Assembly (NCBI GenBank): GCA_022510705.1
Contig: JAFLSX010000025.1
Coordinates: 1-32,848, forward strand
Reading direction: 5' to 3'
Source of the DNA: Lachnospiraceae bacterium
GTDB lineage: Bacteria; Bacillota; Clostridia; Lachnospirales; Lachnospiraceae
Length of the DNA stretch: 32,848 nucleotides
Below are positions 1-5,973 of this stretch, piece after piece. The notes under the pieces are model-generated. The model saw only the letters and a list, made by a program, of their open reading frames with translations. It was not told the origin of the DNA and made no database searches. The translations under genes and the position numbers were made by a program. Every line of letters begins with the position of its first letter. Position 1 is the stretch's first letter.

Positions 1-476
1 TTTCCAGAACCGGATGTGACTCTCTTGCAATCGCAATCGGTACTTCTCACGGTGCTTATAAGTTTACTGCTGCTCAGTGTACAAGAAACGCCGACGGCAT
101 ACTTGTTCCCCCTCCGCTTCGCTTTGACGTATTGGAGGAGTGCATTAAGCGTCTTCCCGGTTTCCCCATCGTTCTTCACGGATCATCTTCCGTTCCGCAG
201 GAGTTCGTAAAGATGGTTAACCAGTATGGCGGCAATATGCCCGATGCGGTTGGTATCCCTGAGGAACAGCTTCGCAAGGCTGCTGAGCTTGCTGTATGTA
301 AGATCAATATCGACTCCGATATTCGTCTTGCTATGACCGGCAATATCCGTAAATACTTTGCAGAGCATCCGGATCACTTCGATCCCCGTCAGTATTTAAA
401 ACCCGCTCGTCAGGCTGTCAAGGACATGGTCGCTCACAAGATCGTAAATGTTCTTGGTTCCAACGGAAAAGCATAA
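1..476 (+). CDS. fba: Class II fructose-1,6-bisphosphate aldolase, C-terminal part (5' end outside window)
   Basis: Cleaves fructose-1,6-bisphosphate to glyceraldehyde-3-phosphate and dihydroxyacetone phosphate in glycolysis; class II enzymes use a divalent metal and are cytosolic. The reading frame begins at base 3 and gives 157 residues to the TAA at 474-476, roughly the C-terminal half of a usual ~285-310 residue enzyme. Visible family motifs are GTSHGAYKF (metal-binding His), IVLHGSSSVP (second metal His, with Gly/Ser phosphate contacts) and KINIDSDIRLA (phosphate and substrate binding). The early ATG at 132 is an internal Met, because the upstream residues are conserved aldolase sequence (TGCDSLAIAIGTSHG). 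A strong terminator follows 15 bases after the stop, so this is the last gene of its transcript. Confidence 0.95.
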   Translation, partial: SRTGCDSLAIAIGTSHGAYKFTAAQCTRNADGILVPPPLRFDVLEECIKRLPGFPIVLHGSSSVPQEFVKMVNQYGGNMPDAVGIPEEQLRKAAELAVCKINIDSDIRLAMTGNIRKYFAEHPDHFDPRQYLKPARQAVKDMVAHKIVNVLGSNGKA

Positions 477-490
477 AGACCATACATAGA

Positions 491-519
491 GCGCCGGCAG
501 GTAACTGCCGGCGTTTTTA
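491..519 (+). terminator. Rho-independent terminator of fba
   Basis: A perfect 9-bp GC-rich stem, CGCCGGCAG (492-500) and CTGCCGGCG (505-513), has loop GTAA and is followed directly by TTTTT. It lies just downstream of the aldolase stop codon. Confidence 0.92.
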
Positions 520-558
520 CGTGAAGGCTGAGAAGAAAAAGGCCCTATAAAAGGGAGG

Positions 559-592
559 ATGCCAGGCAAACTGCTTTGCCTGGCATTTATTA
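559..592 (+). repeat. Perfect 12-bp hairpin downstream of the fba terminator
   Basis: ATGCCAGGCAAA (559-570) pairs perfectly with TTTGCCTGGCAT (575-586) around the loop CTGC, followed by TTATTAT. It could be a second, weaker terminator in tandem or a dispersed palindromic element. No gene touches it. The rest of the 371-base gene-free stretch (477-847) is AT-rich. Apart from the two terminators I see only a weak promoter-like pair there (TTGTCT 626-631, TATCTT 649-654) with no gene behind it. Confidence 0.55.
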
Positions 593-730
593 TGAAAAAG
601 TTATTTAATAAATTAAATAATGATATTGTCTAATATAGGGATGATACTTATCTTATGACTATAGTATAGGTAAAGAAAGTGTCTAAAGAATGAGTAGCAA
701 ATGAAAAATAATTTAATTAATTGTTAACAA

Positions 731-765
731 AATATGAACGAGGCGCTTTTTACAAAGCCGCCTCG
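731..765 (-). terminator. Terminator of the cyclophilin gene (minus strand)
   Basis: CGAGGCG (739-745) pairs with CGCCTCG (759-765). The stem is extended inward by CTTT (746-749) with AAAG (754-757), with C758 bulged and loop TTAC. On the minus strand the hairpin is followed by TTCATATTTTG, a moderate U-rich tract. It lies about 80 bases past the ppiB stop codon. Confidence 0.6.
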
Positions 766-847
766 CTCTGATTCTGCAAGAAAATCCAAAATTTGAAAAA
801 TACTGTATTTTCTTTACAAATTTTTCTGAAATCTTCTAAGTGGTGGT

Positions 848-1369
848 TTAGAAGTGTTCCGGTTCCGGATACTCTACACCGAATGTGTCCACGGTAACAC
901 TCTTCATAACCTGCGGTTCCAGAGGTTTGTCGTTGTAGTCCGTGGCGGTTTCTGCAAGCTTGTTTACCACATCCATACCTTGAACGATCTTACCGAAGGC
1001 CGCATAGCTGCCATCCAAATGGGGTGCGTCCTTGTGCATGATAAAGAACTGGGAACCTGCGGAATTGGGCTGCATACTGCGGGCCATGGATAAAACACCG
1101 GCGGTGTGTTTTAAATTATTTTCCACACCGTTGGAAGAAAATTCACCTTTGATGCTGTAACCGGGACCACCCATTCCTGTGCCTTCCGGATCGCCGCCCT
1201 GCAGCATAAAGCCCTTGATCACACGGTGAAAAATAAGGCCGTCATAGAAATTTTTCTGAATGAGGCTGATAAAATTATTGACGGAAATGGGTGCAATATC
1301 GGGATAAAGCTCCAGTTTCATCACATTCCCATTTTCCATGGTAATTGTCACAATAGGATTCTGTGCCAT
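848..1369 (-). CDS. ppiB: Cyclophilin-type peptidyl-prolyl cis-trans isomerase
   Basis: Catalyses cis-trans isomerisation of Xaa-Pro peptide bonds during protein folding. The protein has 173 residues, the usual size of a single-domain cytoplasmic cyclophilin, with no signal peptide or membrane segment. The catalytic core is visible: FHRVIKGFMLQGGDP (catalytic Arg49, Gln57), MARSMQPNSAGSQFFI (Gln107, Phe108) and HLDGSYAAFGKIV (Leu118, Phe125). The ATG at 1369 is preceded on the minus strand by the purine-rich GAAAGGAAGAA. It is transcribed divergently from the GNAT gene, from a promoter that overlaps the GNAT promoter, and ends in a terminator at 731-765. Confidence 0.95.
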   Translation of the reverse strand: MAQNPIVTITMENGNVMKLELYPDIAPISVNNFISLIQKNFYDGLIFHRVIKGFMLQGGDPEGTGMGGPGYSIKGEFSSNGVENNLKHTAGVLSMARSMQPNSAGSQFFIMHKDAPHLDGSYAAFGKIVQGMDVVNKLAETATDYNDKPLEPQVMKSVTVDTFGVEYPEPEHF

Positions 1370-1387
1370 CTTGTTCTTCCTTTCTTT

Positions 1388-1416
1388 TTGAAATTGATTT
1401 ACAATACAGATATACT
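1388..1416 (+). promoter_or_regulatory. Sigma-A promoter for the GNAT gene
   Basis: TTGAAA (1388-1393), a 17-base spacer, then TATACT (1411-1416). This predicts a start near 1423 and a leader of about 20 bases before the ATG at 1442. It is interleaved with the minus-strand ppiB promoter. Confidence 0.6.
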
Positions 1417-1429
1417 ACATCATTTTCAA
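1401..1429 (-). promoter_or_regulatory. Sigma-A promoter for ppiB (minus strand)
   Basis: Read on the minus strand: TTGAAA (1429-1424), a 17-base spacer, then TATTGT (1406-1401). The predicted start is about 1394, some 25 bases upstream of the ppiB ATG. It overlaps the divergent GNAT promoter. Confidence 0.55.
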
Positions 1430-1441
1430 GGAAAAAACAAG

Positions 1442-2305
1442 ATGAAGAGAGTGCTGAAGAAAGTCACTGTATATATAGAAAAAAAGGATGAAGCGTTAAA
1501 ATTGCAAATTGCAGAGATGGCAGAGGCTTTGAAGGAAGAAGGACTTTGCGTGGAACTGTGGGAGAATTTATGGGAAGTATCGGGACCCAATGCGAAAACT
1601 TCTGAAGAGAGTACTGTTCTGTATTTGACAGACAGTGGAAATTTGGCTGCCCGATTGGCAGAGAAAAAACAGGCGGTGCTGGGAATTTTACATGAGGGAA
1701 ACAAAGAGGACTCCTTTGGCAAAGTACGTTTTTTGGTAGAAGGTGCGGAGGATATTGCGGCGGATTATTTGGAGAGGGTGTATCGGCGTTATATGGGTCT
1801 GCCCTGGGAGATTTTGGAAACGAAGCACTGTATCCTGCGGGAAACCACGGAAGAAGATTTGGATGCCTTTTATGGAATTTACGCGGACCCTGCCGTTACC
1901 AGATATATGGAAAATTTATATGAAGACAGGGAAAAAGAGCGCGCCTATATTGCGCAGTATCGAGAAAATATGTATGGTTTTTACGGTTTCGGTATCTGGA
2001 CCGTTCTCTTAAAAGAAACGGGAGAGATCATCGGCCGGGCCGGACTGGACATGCGGGCCGGATTTGAGGAGCCGGAGTTGGGGTTTTTGATCGGTGTACC
2101 CTGGCAGGGCAGGGGGCTGGCAGAGGAAGTATGTCAGGGCATACTGTTCTACGCTAGAGCAGCACTTGAATTTACGCATGTACAAGCCATGACAGAGCCC
2201 GAGAATGAAGTTTCCCTTATGTTGCTTAATAAATTGGGTTTTGCCCCGGTGGGAGAGTATGTGGATAGGGATATTATTTATCAAAAATTGTTAAAAGAGC
2301 TATAG
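1442..2305 (+). CDS. GNAT-family N-acetyltransferase with an extra N-terminal domain
   Basis: Predicted acetyl-CoA-dependent acyltransferase; the substrate is unknown. The ATG at 1442 follows AAGG at 1428-1431 and the predicted promoter; a longer in-frame extension back to 1226 would run through the promoter and antisense to ppiB, so I reject it. This gives 287 residues. Residues ~120-287 are a RimJ/RimL-type GNAT domain: it opens with CILRETTEEDLDAFY, and LGFLIGVPWQGRGLAEEV contains the acetyl-CoA loop (QGRGLA). NEVSLMLLNKLGF is the usual conserved C-terminal helix and strand. Residues 1-115 form a separate alpha/beta domain (VLYLTDSGNLAARLAEKKQ, then FLVEGAEDIAADYLERVYRR) that resembles half of a HAD-like fold. 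That assignment is an inference. The gene is convergent with the thioesterase gene. Confidence 0.85.
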   Translation: MKRVLKKVTVYIEKKDEALKLQIAEMAEALKEEGLCVELWENLWEVSGPNAKTSEESTVLYLTDSGNLAARLAEKKQAVLGILHEGNKEDSFGKVRFLVEGAEDIAADYLERVYRRYMGLPWEILETKHCILRETTEEDLDAFYGIYADPAVTRYMENLYEDREKERAYIAQYRENMYGFYGFGIWTVLLKETGEIIGRAGLDMRAGFEEPELGFLIGVPWQGRGLAEEVCQGILFYARAALEFTHVQAMTEPENEVSLMLLNKLGFAPVGEYVDRDIIYQKLLKEL

Positions 2306-2342
2306 AGGACGAGTGGAGTAAACCGCTTAGGCTGGTTGCCGA

Positions 2343-2762
2343 TTAATCATCCTCCGCCAGCTCCGTCAGGATTTTGTGAAATTCGGGGAACTTTTTATTC
2401 AACCGAATAGGCAGCCCTGACTGATTTAAGAAGCAGTGCTCGGATTTCGCTTCGCAGACAGTTTTTCCTTCCGCATTTGTCATCAGATAACCAAGTTTTA
2501 ATTTCACCCCTTTAAATTCCTCAACGGATACGGAAATGTGGATGACATCTGAAAAAGTGGAAGTAGTCTTATATTTACATTCTAGTGAAACTACAGGGGA
2601 TATGATACCTAGGGATTCTAACTTGGCATAGGCCCATCCGATCTGCGACAAAAAATCTACCCGGGCTTCCTCCATCCACCGGATGTAGTTGGAGTGGTGG
2701 GTAATACCCATTTTGTCGGTTTCATAGTATTGCACGGTATGTTCATAAATTTGATGCATCAT
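2343..2762 (-). CDS. Acyl-CoA thioesterase, 4-hydroxybenzoyl-CoA thioesterase/YbgC-type hot-dog fold
   Basis: Predicted to hydrolyse acyl-CoA thioesters in the cytoplasm. The family motif is near the N-terminus: YYETDKMGITHHSNYIRWME, with catalytic Asp16 in the position of the YbgC/4HBT nucleophile or base, followed by the long hot-dog helix. The protein has 139 residues, typical for this family. The start at 2762 is chosen because AAGGAGGAACCTGAA lies eight bases before it on the minus strand; the upstream ATG at 2786 would put this Shine-Dalgarno inside the gene. The gene lies 51 bases downstream of the small membrane protein at 2814-3341 and is probably co-transcribed with it. The physiological acyl-CoA cannot be told from sequence. 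Confidence 0.88.
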   Translation of the reverse strand: MMHQIYEHTVQYYETDKMGITHHSNYIRWMEEARVDFLSQIGWAYAKLESLGIISPVVSLECKYKTTSTFSDVIHISVSVEEFKGVKLKLGYLMTNAEGKTVCEAKSEHCFLNQSGLPIRLNKKFPEFHKILTELAEDD

Positions 2763-2813
2763 TTCAGGTTCCTCCTTCGAATTCATTTGTCTTTGGTCAT
2801 TGCACTGCTTTAT

Positions 2814-3341
2814 TTATTCGTAAACTACCCGATTGCCACAGTTTTGCATTACTGTATGATAGAATTGATTAAAATCGGTCATGCGGCTTCCGGCATCCAG
2901 AACTTTTTTGCCTTCTCGATTGTAGATCCGTATGCGCTGTCCATTTCTATCGGCACGCACCTCGCTTATCTCGTACCAGGCAAGTGTGAAATCCCCACCA
3001 AATACCCTGCCTAGAATAAGTTTTTCTTGATTATAGTAAATATAATGTTTTCCTGTTTTCACTGCTAAAGCAATCAAAGAAACGATAATGAACAGGAAGA
3101 GAGAAAAGACTTCGATGATTCCTTCGCCGGCCTGCTCCCACGCCGATTCGTCGGAAGCAACAATAAAAGCAATAAATGCAGCAAAAGCTAATATAAAAAT
3201 GGCTAACGCATACAAAAAGAAATGTAAAAAGGGATTTTCAAAACATTGTGCCATTTCCGGATATTTAGGCTTTTTCCTTCCGAACAGCCAACCCAGTAGT
3301 CCCGTTAGAAGCACAATACCCAAGATCATCAGTCGTGTCAT
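2814..3341 (-). CDS. Small membrane protein with C-terminal PH-like domain, function unknown
   Basis: The protein has 175 residues. Three hydrophobic segments are visible: residues ~3-18, ~43-65 (FFLYALAIFILAFAAFIAFI) and ~78-95 (VFSLFLFIIVSLIALAV). A polar C-terminal region of ~80 residues follows, starting YIYYNQEKLILGRVFGG and containing LAWYEISEVRADRNGQRIRI; this is the strand pattern of bacterial PH-like or DUF6560-type domains, an assignment made from memory of the pattern. The ATG at 3341 is preferred over the one at 3347 because GGAGG lies eight bases before it but only two before the other. It is the first gene of a probable two-gene minus-strand operon with the thioesterase. Confidence 0.7.
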   Translation of the reverse strand: MTRLMILGIVLLTGLLGWLFGRKKPKYPEMAQCFENPFLHFFLYALAIFILAFAAFIAFIVASDESAWEQAGEGIIEVFSLFLFIIVSLIALAVKTGKHYIYYNQEKLILGRVFGGDFTLAWYEISEVRADRNGQRIRIYNREGKKVLDAGSRMTDFNQFYHTVMQNCGNRVVYE

Positions 3342-3406
3342 AGTCATTTCCTCCTCAATAAAATATATCCGGTTTCGGCAAATGATTACCTACGCTATGC
3401 AGTATC

Positions 3407-3415
3407 ATTATATCA
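3407..3415 (-). promoter_or_regulatory. Extended -10 promoter for the membrane protein/thioesterase operon
   Basis: On the minus strand TGATATAAT (3415-3407) is an extended -10 element (TGnTATAAT), about 65 bases upstream of the start at 3341. The -35 region is poor (TTTTAA), which is tolerated with an extended -10. Confidence 0.45.
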
Positions 3416-3449
3416 CACTCATTATAAACTTAAAATTTAAAAAAAGTAT

Positions 3450-3477
3450 TTGACAATCTGTTTAACATGTGTATAAT
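3450..3477 (+). promoter_or_regulatory. Strong sigma-A promoter of glnB
   Basis: Consensus TTGACA (3450-3455), a 16-base spacer, then consensus TATAAT (3472-3477). The predicted start is about 3483-3485, which leaves an untranslated leader of roughly 118 bases before glnB. Confidence 0.85.
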
Positions 3478-3484
3478 AAAGTTC

Positions 3485-3498
3485 GAACAAAGGCGTTC
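3485..3498 (+). promoter_or_regulatory. Candidate antiterminator stem-loop in the glnB leader
   Basis: GAAC (3485-3488) pairs with GTTC (3495-3498) around the six-base loop AAAGGC, which has A at position 1 and G at position 4. The 3' part of the loop and stem is the beginning of the terminator 5' arm, so the two structures exclude each other. The same hexaloop recurs in the amt leader at 3977-3994. The stem is short, so this is a hypothesis supported mainly by the recurrence. Confidence 0.5.
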
Positions 3499-3528
3499 TA
3501 CATAAAGAGGTAGGATGCTTTTTTATTT
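3493..3528 (+). terminator. Leader terminator (attenuator) upstream of glnB
   Basis: GCGTTCTAC (3493-3501) pairs with GTAGGATGC (3510-3518) over nine base pairs, including two G-U pairs, followed by TTTTTTATTT. It sits only about 10 bases downstream of the predicted transcription start and about 75 bases before the glnB start codon, so it would stop transcription unless prevented. Confidence 0.65.
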
Positions 3529-3601
3529 GCTTAAGAATTCACATAAGAGCTCTGGTAAAGCATTGGGTGATGCCTGAGACTGCTCCCTAAGGAGGGATAA
3601 T

Positions 3602-3940
3602 TTGAAGAAGCTGGAAATTATTATCAAGTCTGAAAAACTGGAGGATCTGAAGGCAATTTTCAACGAATCCGAGGTCAACGGGCTGAACATTGTAAATATC
3701 ATGGGCTATGGCAACCAAAAAGGAATCGTGAAAAAATACCGCGGTGAAGAGTATAAGGTAGAGATGCTGCCCAAGATTAAAGTGGAAACGGTGGTGGCCG
3801 ACGAAGAAGCCGATGCGCTCATTGAAAGAGTAGTAAACGAGATCAAGACCGGCAATTACGGAGACGGCAAAATTTTTGTGATGGATGTGCAGGACGCTAT
3901 CCGCATCCGCACCGGAGAACACGGTAACGAAGCATTATAG
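3602..3940 (+). CDS. glnB: Nitrogen regulatory protein PII
   Basis: PII proteins are trimeric cytosolic sensors of ATP/ADP and 2-oxoglutarate that control ammonium channels and nitrogen-assimilation enzymes. This one has 112 residues, the canonical size. The T-loop reads KKYRGEEYKVEMLPKIKVE, with Tyr46 and Tyr51 both present; Tyr51 is the uridylylation site in enteric PII. The B-loop TGNYGDGKIFV and C-terminal RIRTGEHG complete the nucleotide site. The start is TTG at 3602, placed after AAGGAGGG (3589-3596); there is no suitable ATG. CTCC (3583-3586) could pair with the GGAG of this Shine-Dalgarno. The amt-PII fusion gene follows after a second attenuator, so the free PII and the channel-linked PII are neighbours. 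Confidence 0.95.
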   Translation: MKKLEIIIKSEKLEDLKAIFNESEVNGLNIVNIMGYGNQKGIVKKYRGEEYKVEMLPKIKVETVVADEEADALIERVVNEIKTGNYGDGKIFVMDVQDAIRIRTGEHGNEAL

Positions 3941-3976
3941 AAATCTAAATACGGTATACGCATAAATAAGAAGTTG

Positions 3977-3994
3977 GTTATCAAAGGCGATAAT
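3977..3994 (+). promoter_or_regulatory. Candidate antiterminator stem-loop in the amt leader
   Basis: GTTATC (3977-3982) pairs with GATAAT (3989-3994), six pairs including one G-U, around the loop AAAGGC. This is the same hexaloop as in the glnB leader. Its 3' half overlaps the 5' arm of the terminator at 3987-4026, and the terminator arm begins at the GC of the loop exactly as it does upstream of glnB. Confidence 0.55.
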
Positions 3995-4026
3995 ATGAGA
4001 GCAAAATCTCATGTTATCGCTTTTTT
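3987..4026 (+). terminator. Intergenic terminator (attenuator) between glnB and amt
   Basis: GCGATAATATGAGA (3987-4000) pairs with TCTCATGTTATCGC (4007-4020) over 14 bp with one G-U pair, followed by TTTTTT. No convincing promoter lies between it and the amt start at 4085, so amt expression appears to require read-through. A further hairpin CGAAAC (4030-4035)/GTTTCG (4047-4052) lies before the amt Shine-Dalgarno. Confidence 0.85.
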
Positions 4027-4084
4027 CGACGAAACTCGTAAAGCGTGTTTCGCCGGGTTAATAAAAAGTGAGGAGGAAAATATT

Positions 4085-5833
4085 ATGACAGAAGAAGTAT
4101 TGAGTGCCGTAAACGGCGAAGTGTTTGGCGTCTGGTTCCTGATAGGAGCCGCGCTGGTGTTTTGGATGCAGGCAGGTTTTGCTATGGTGGAAACTGGGTT
4201 TACCAGAGCAAAGAATGCCGGCAACATCCTGATGAAAAATCTGATGGACTTTTGCATCGGTACAGTGGTGTTCATCCTGATTGGTTTTGGACTGCTTTTT
4301 GGTGAGGATTTAGTAGGGTTGATAGGGAAACCCGGCTTTGATATTTTCACCGGCTATGCGAATTTTGACTGGTCGAATTTCGTATTCAATCTGGTGTTCT
4401 GCGCCACCACCGCAACCATTGTTTCCGGTGCCATGGCGGAAAGAACCAAATTTTTGTCCTACTGCGTATATTCGGGAATTATTTCCGCACTGATCTATCC
4501 TATTGAGGCACACTGGATTTGGGGCGGCGGCTGGCTTGCACAGATTGGTTTTCACGATTTTGCAGGCTCCTGCGCCATCCATATGGTAGGCGGTATTTCC
4601 GCACTGATCGGTGCAAAAGTATTGGGGCCCCGTATCGGCAAATTTGTAAAGGATAAGCAGGGCAAGGTGACGAAAGTGAACGCTTTCCCAGGTCACAACC
4701 TTCCTATGGGTGCGTTGGGTGTGTTTATTCTGTGGCTGGGCTGGTACGGATTTAACGGTGCGGCATGTACCACTGTAGAACAGCTGGGTTCGGTATTTGT
4801 AACGACGACCATTGCCCCTGCGATCGCAACCGTAGTGTGTATGGTATTTACCTGGATAAAATATGGAAAACCCGATGTTTCCATGTGTTTAAACGCATCC
4901 TTGGCAGGACTGGTTGCCATTACTGCCCCCTGTGATGTGACAGATGCTTTCGGCGCGATCGTGATCGGTGCCGTGGCAGGTCTGCTGGTAGTATTCGGCG
5001 TATGGTTTTTGGATTACAAGCTGCGTATTGATGATCCGGTAGGTGCAGTTGCGGTACACTGCTTAAACGGTATCTGGGGTACCATTGCAGTTGGTCTGTT
5101 TGCAACCACTTCCGCACCCGGGAATGACAACTTGATAGGTCTTTTTTACGGCGGCGGGTTTCAGCTGTTAGGCATTCAGCTTCTCGGTTTTGCAGCGGTT
5201 GCAGCATGGACGGCAGTTACCATTACCGTTACCTTCTTCCTTATCAAAGCAACTGCGGGACTTCGTGTAACGGAGGAAGAAGAAATTGTTGGTCTGGATT
5301 CTACGGAGCACGGTCTGACTTCTGCTTATGCGGGTATCAGCATCATGGATATTTCCAATACTATGACTATGGAAGTAAATGAAAATACTGACCTCGGTAC
5401 CGAGGATTATGCTGCTGCATCCGAGGTACAGAAGGCTGCTGCAGTCAGGGTGGTAGAGGCCCCTGCAATAGCTTCCACCGGTATGTACAAAGTAGTGGTT
5501 ATTGCAAAGCTGGCAAGATACGAATTGCTGAAGAAAGCCATGAACGATATCGGCGTAACGGGTATGACGGTGACGCAGGTTATGGGCTGCGGTGTTCAGA
5601 AGGGTGCCGGCGAGATGTACCGTGGTGTAGAAGTGGATGCGACTCTGCTGCCTAAGGTAAAGGTAGAAGTGGTTGTCAGCAAGATTCCGGTAGAAACGGT
5701 TATTGAAGCGGCTAAGAAAGCCCTTTACACCGGTCATATCGGCGACGGTAAGATCTTCGTATACAATGTAGACAGGGTTGTAAAAGTCCGCACCGGCGAA
5801 GAAGATTTTGCGGCTTTGCAGGATGTAGAATGA
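4085..5833 (+). CDS. amt: Ammonium channel (Amt) fused to a C-terminal PII domain
   Basis: Residues 10-400 are an Amt/Rh-family ammonium channel with about eleven membrane segments, including the pore twin histidines His166 (GSCAIHMVGG) and His325 (AVAVHCLNGIWG). Residues 401-466 are a polar, Ala/Glu-rich cytoplasmic linker. Residues 467-582 are a complete PII domain (MYKVVVIAKLARYELLKKA, then GDGKIFVYNVDRVVKVRTGEED). In its T-loop, YRGVEVDATLLP keeps Tyr46 but has Val at the Tyr51 position, so enteric-type uridylylation is impossible. The ATG at 4085 follows AGGAGG (4071-4076); an upstream in-frame ATG at 3974 is rejected because it would translate through the terminator. The total is 582 residues. 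The tethered PII presumably gates the channel or exchanges partners with the free PII encoded upstream; this is inference. Confidence 0.95.
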   Translation: MTEEVLSAVNGEVFGVWFLIGAALVFWMQAGFAMVETGFTRAKNAGNILMKNLMDFCIGTVVFILIGFGLLFGEDLVGLIGKPGFDIFTGYANFDWSNFVFNLVFCATTATIVSGAMAERTKFLSYCVYSGIISALIYPIEAHWIWGGGWLAQIGFHDFAGSCAIHMVGGISALIGAKVLGPRIGKFVKDKQGKVTKVNAFPGHNLPMGALGVFILWLGWYGFNGAACTTVEQLGSVFVTTTIAPAIATVVCMVFTWIKYGKPDVSMCLNASLAGLVAITAPCDVTDAFGAIVIGAVAGLLVVFGVWFLDYKLRIDDPVGAVAVHCLNGIWGTIAVGLFATTSAPGNDNLIGLFYGGGFQLLGIQLLGFAAVAAWTAVTITVTFFLIKATAGLRVTEEEEIVGLDSTEHGLTSAYAGISIMDISNTMTMEVNENTDLGTEDYAAASEVQKAAAVRVVEAPAIASTGMYKVVVIAKLARYELLKKAMNDIGVTGMTVTQVMGCGVQKGAGEMYRGVEVDATLLPKVKVEVVVSKIPVETVIEAAKKALYTGHIGDGKIFVYNVDRVVKVRTGEEDFAALQDVE

Positions 5834-5883
5834 TGACGTAGCTGTTCCCGAATCCGCTTGAGAGTCTGTTTTATTTAATGTAC

Positions 5884-5912
5884 TTGTTTCTAATTTTTGG
5901 GTATGATAAAAT
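5884..5912 (+). promoter_or_regulatory. Possible promoter for the cation exchanger gene
   Basis: TTGTTT (5884-5889), a 17-base spacer, then TAAAAT (5907-5912), about 60 bases upstream of the ATG at 5974. The elements are only moderately close to consensus. Confidence 0.35.
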
Positions 5913-5973
5913 AGACATGCTTTTTATAGGTAATACTAGAAATACGGATAAGAGAAGGACGAAAGGAACAGAA

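Noticed and set aside
592..633. 13-codon ORF (ATG at 592) after the fba hairpin
   Set aside because: No Shine-Dalgarno, very short, in AT-rich intergenic sequence.
3974..4084. 37-codon N-terminal extension of the ammonium channel from ATG 3974
   Set aside because: It would translate the terminator hairpin and place the AGGAGG site inside the gene; Amt proteins start close to the ATG at 4085.
5168..5737. 189-codon minus-strand ORF opposite the amt PII domain
   Set aside because: Shadow of the conserved amt-PII gene.
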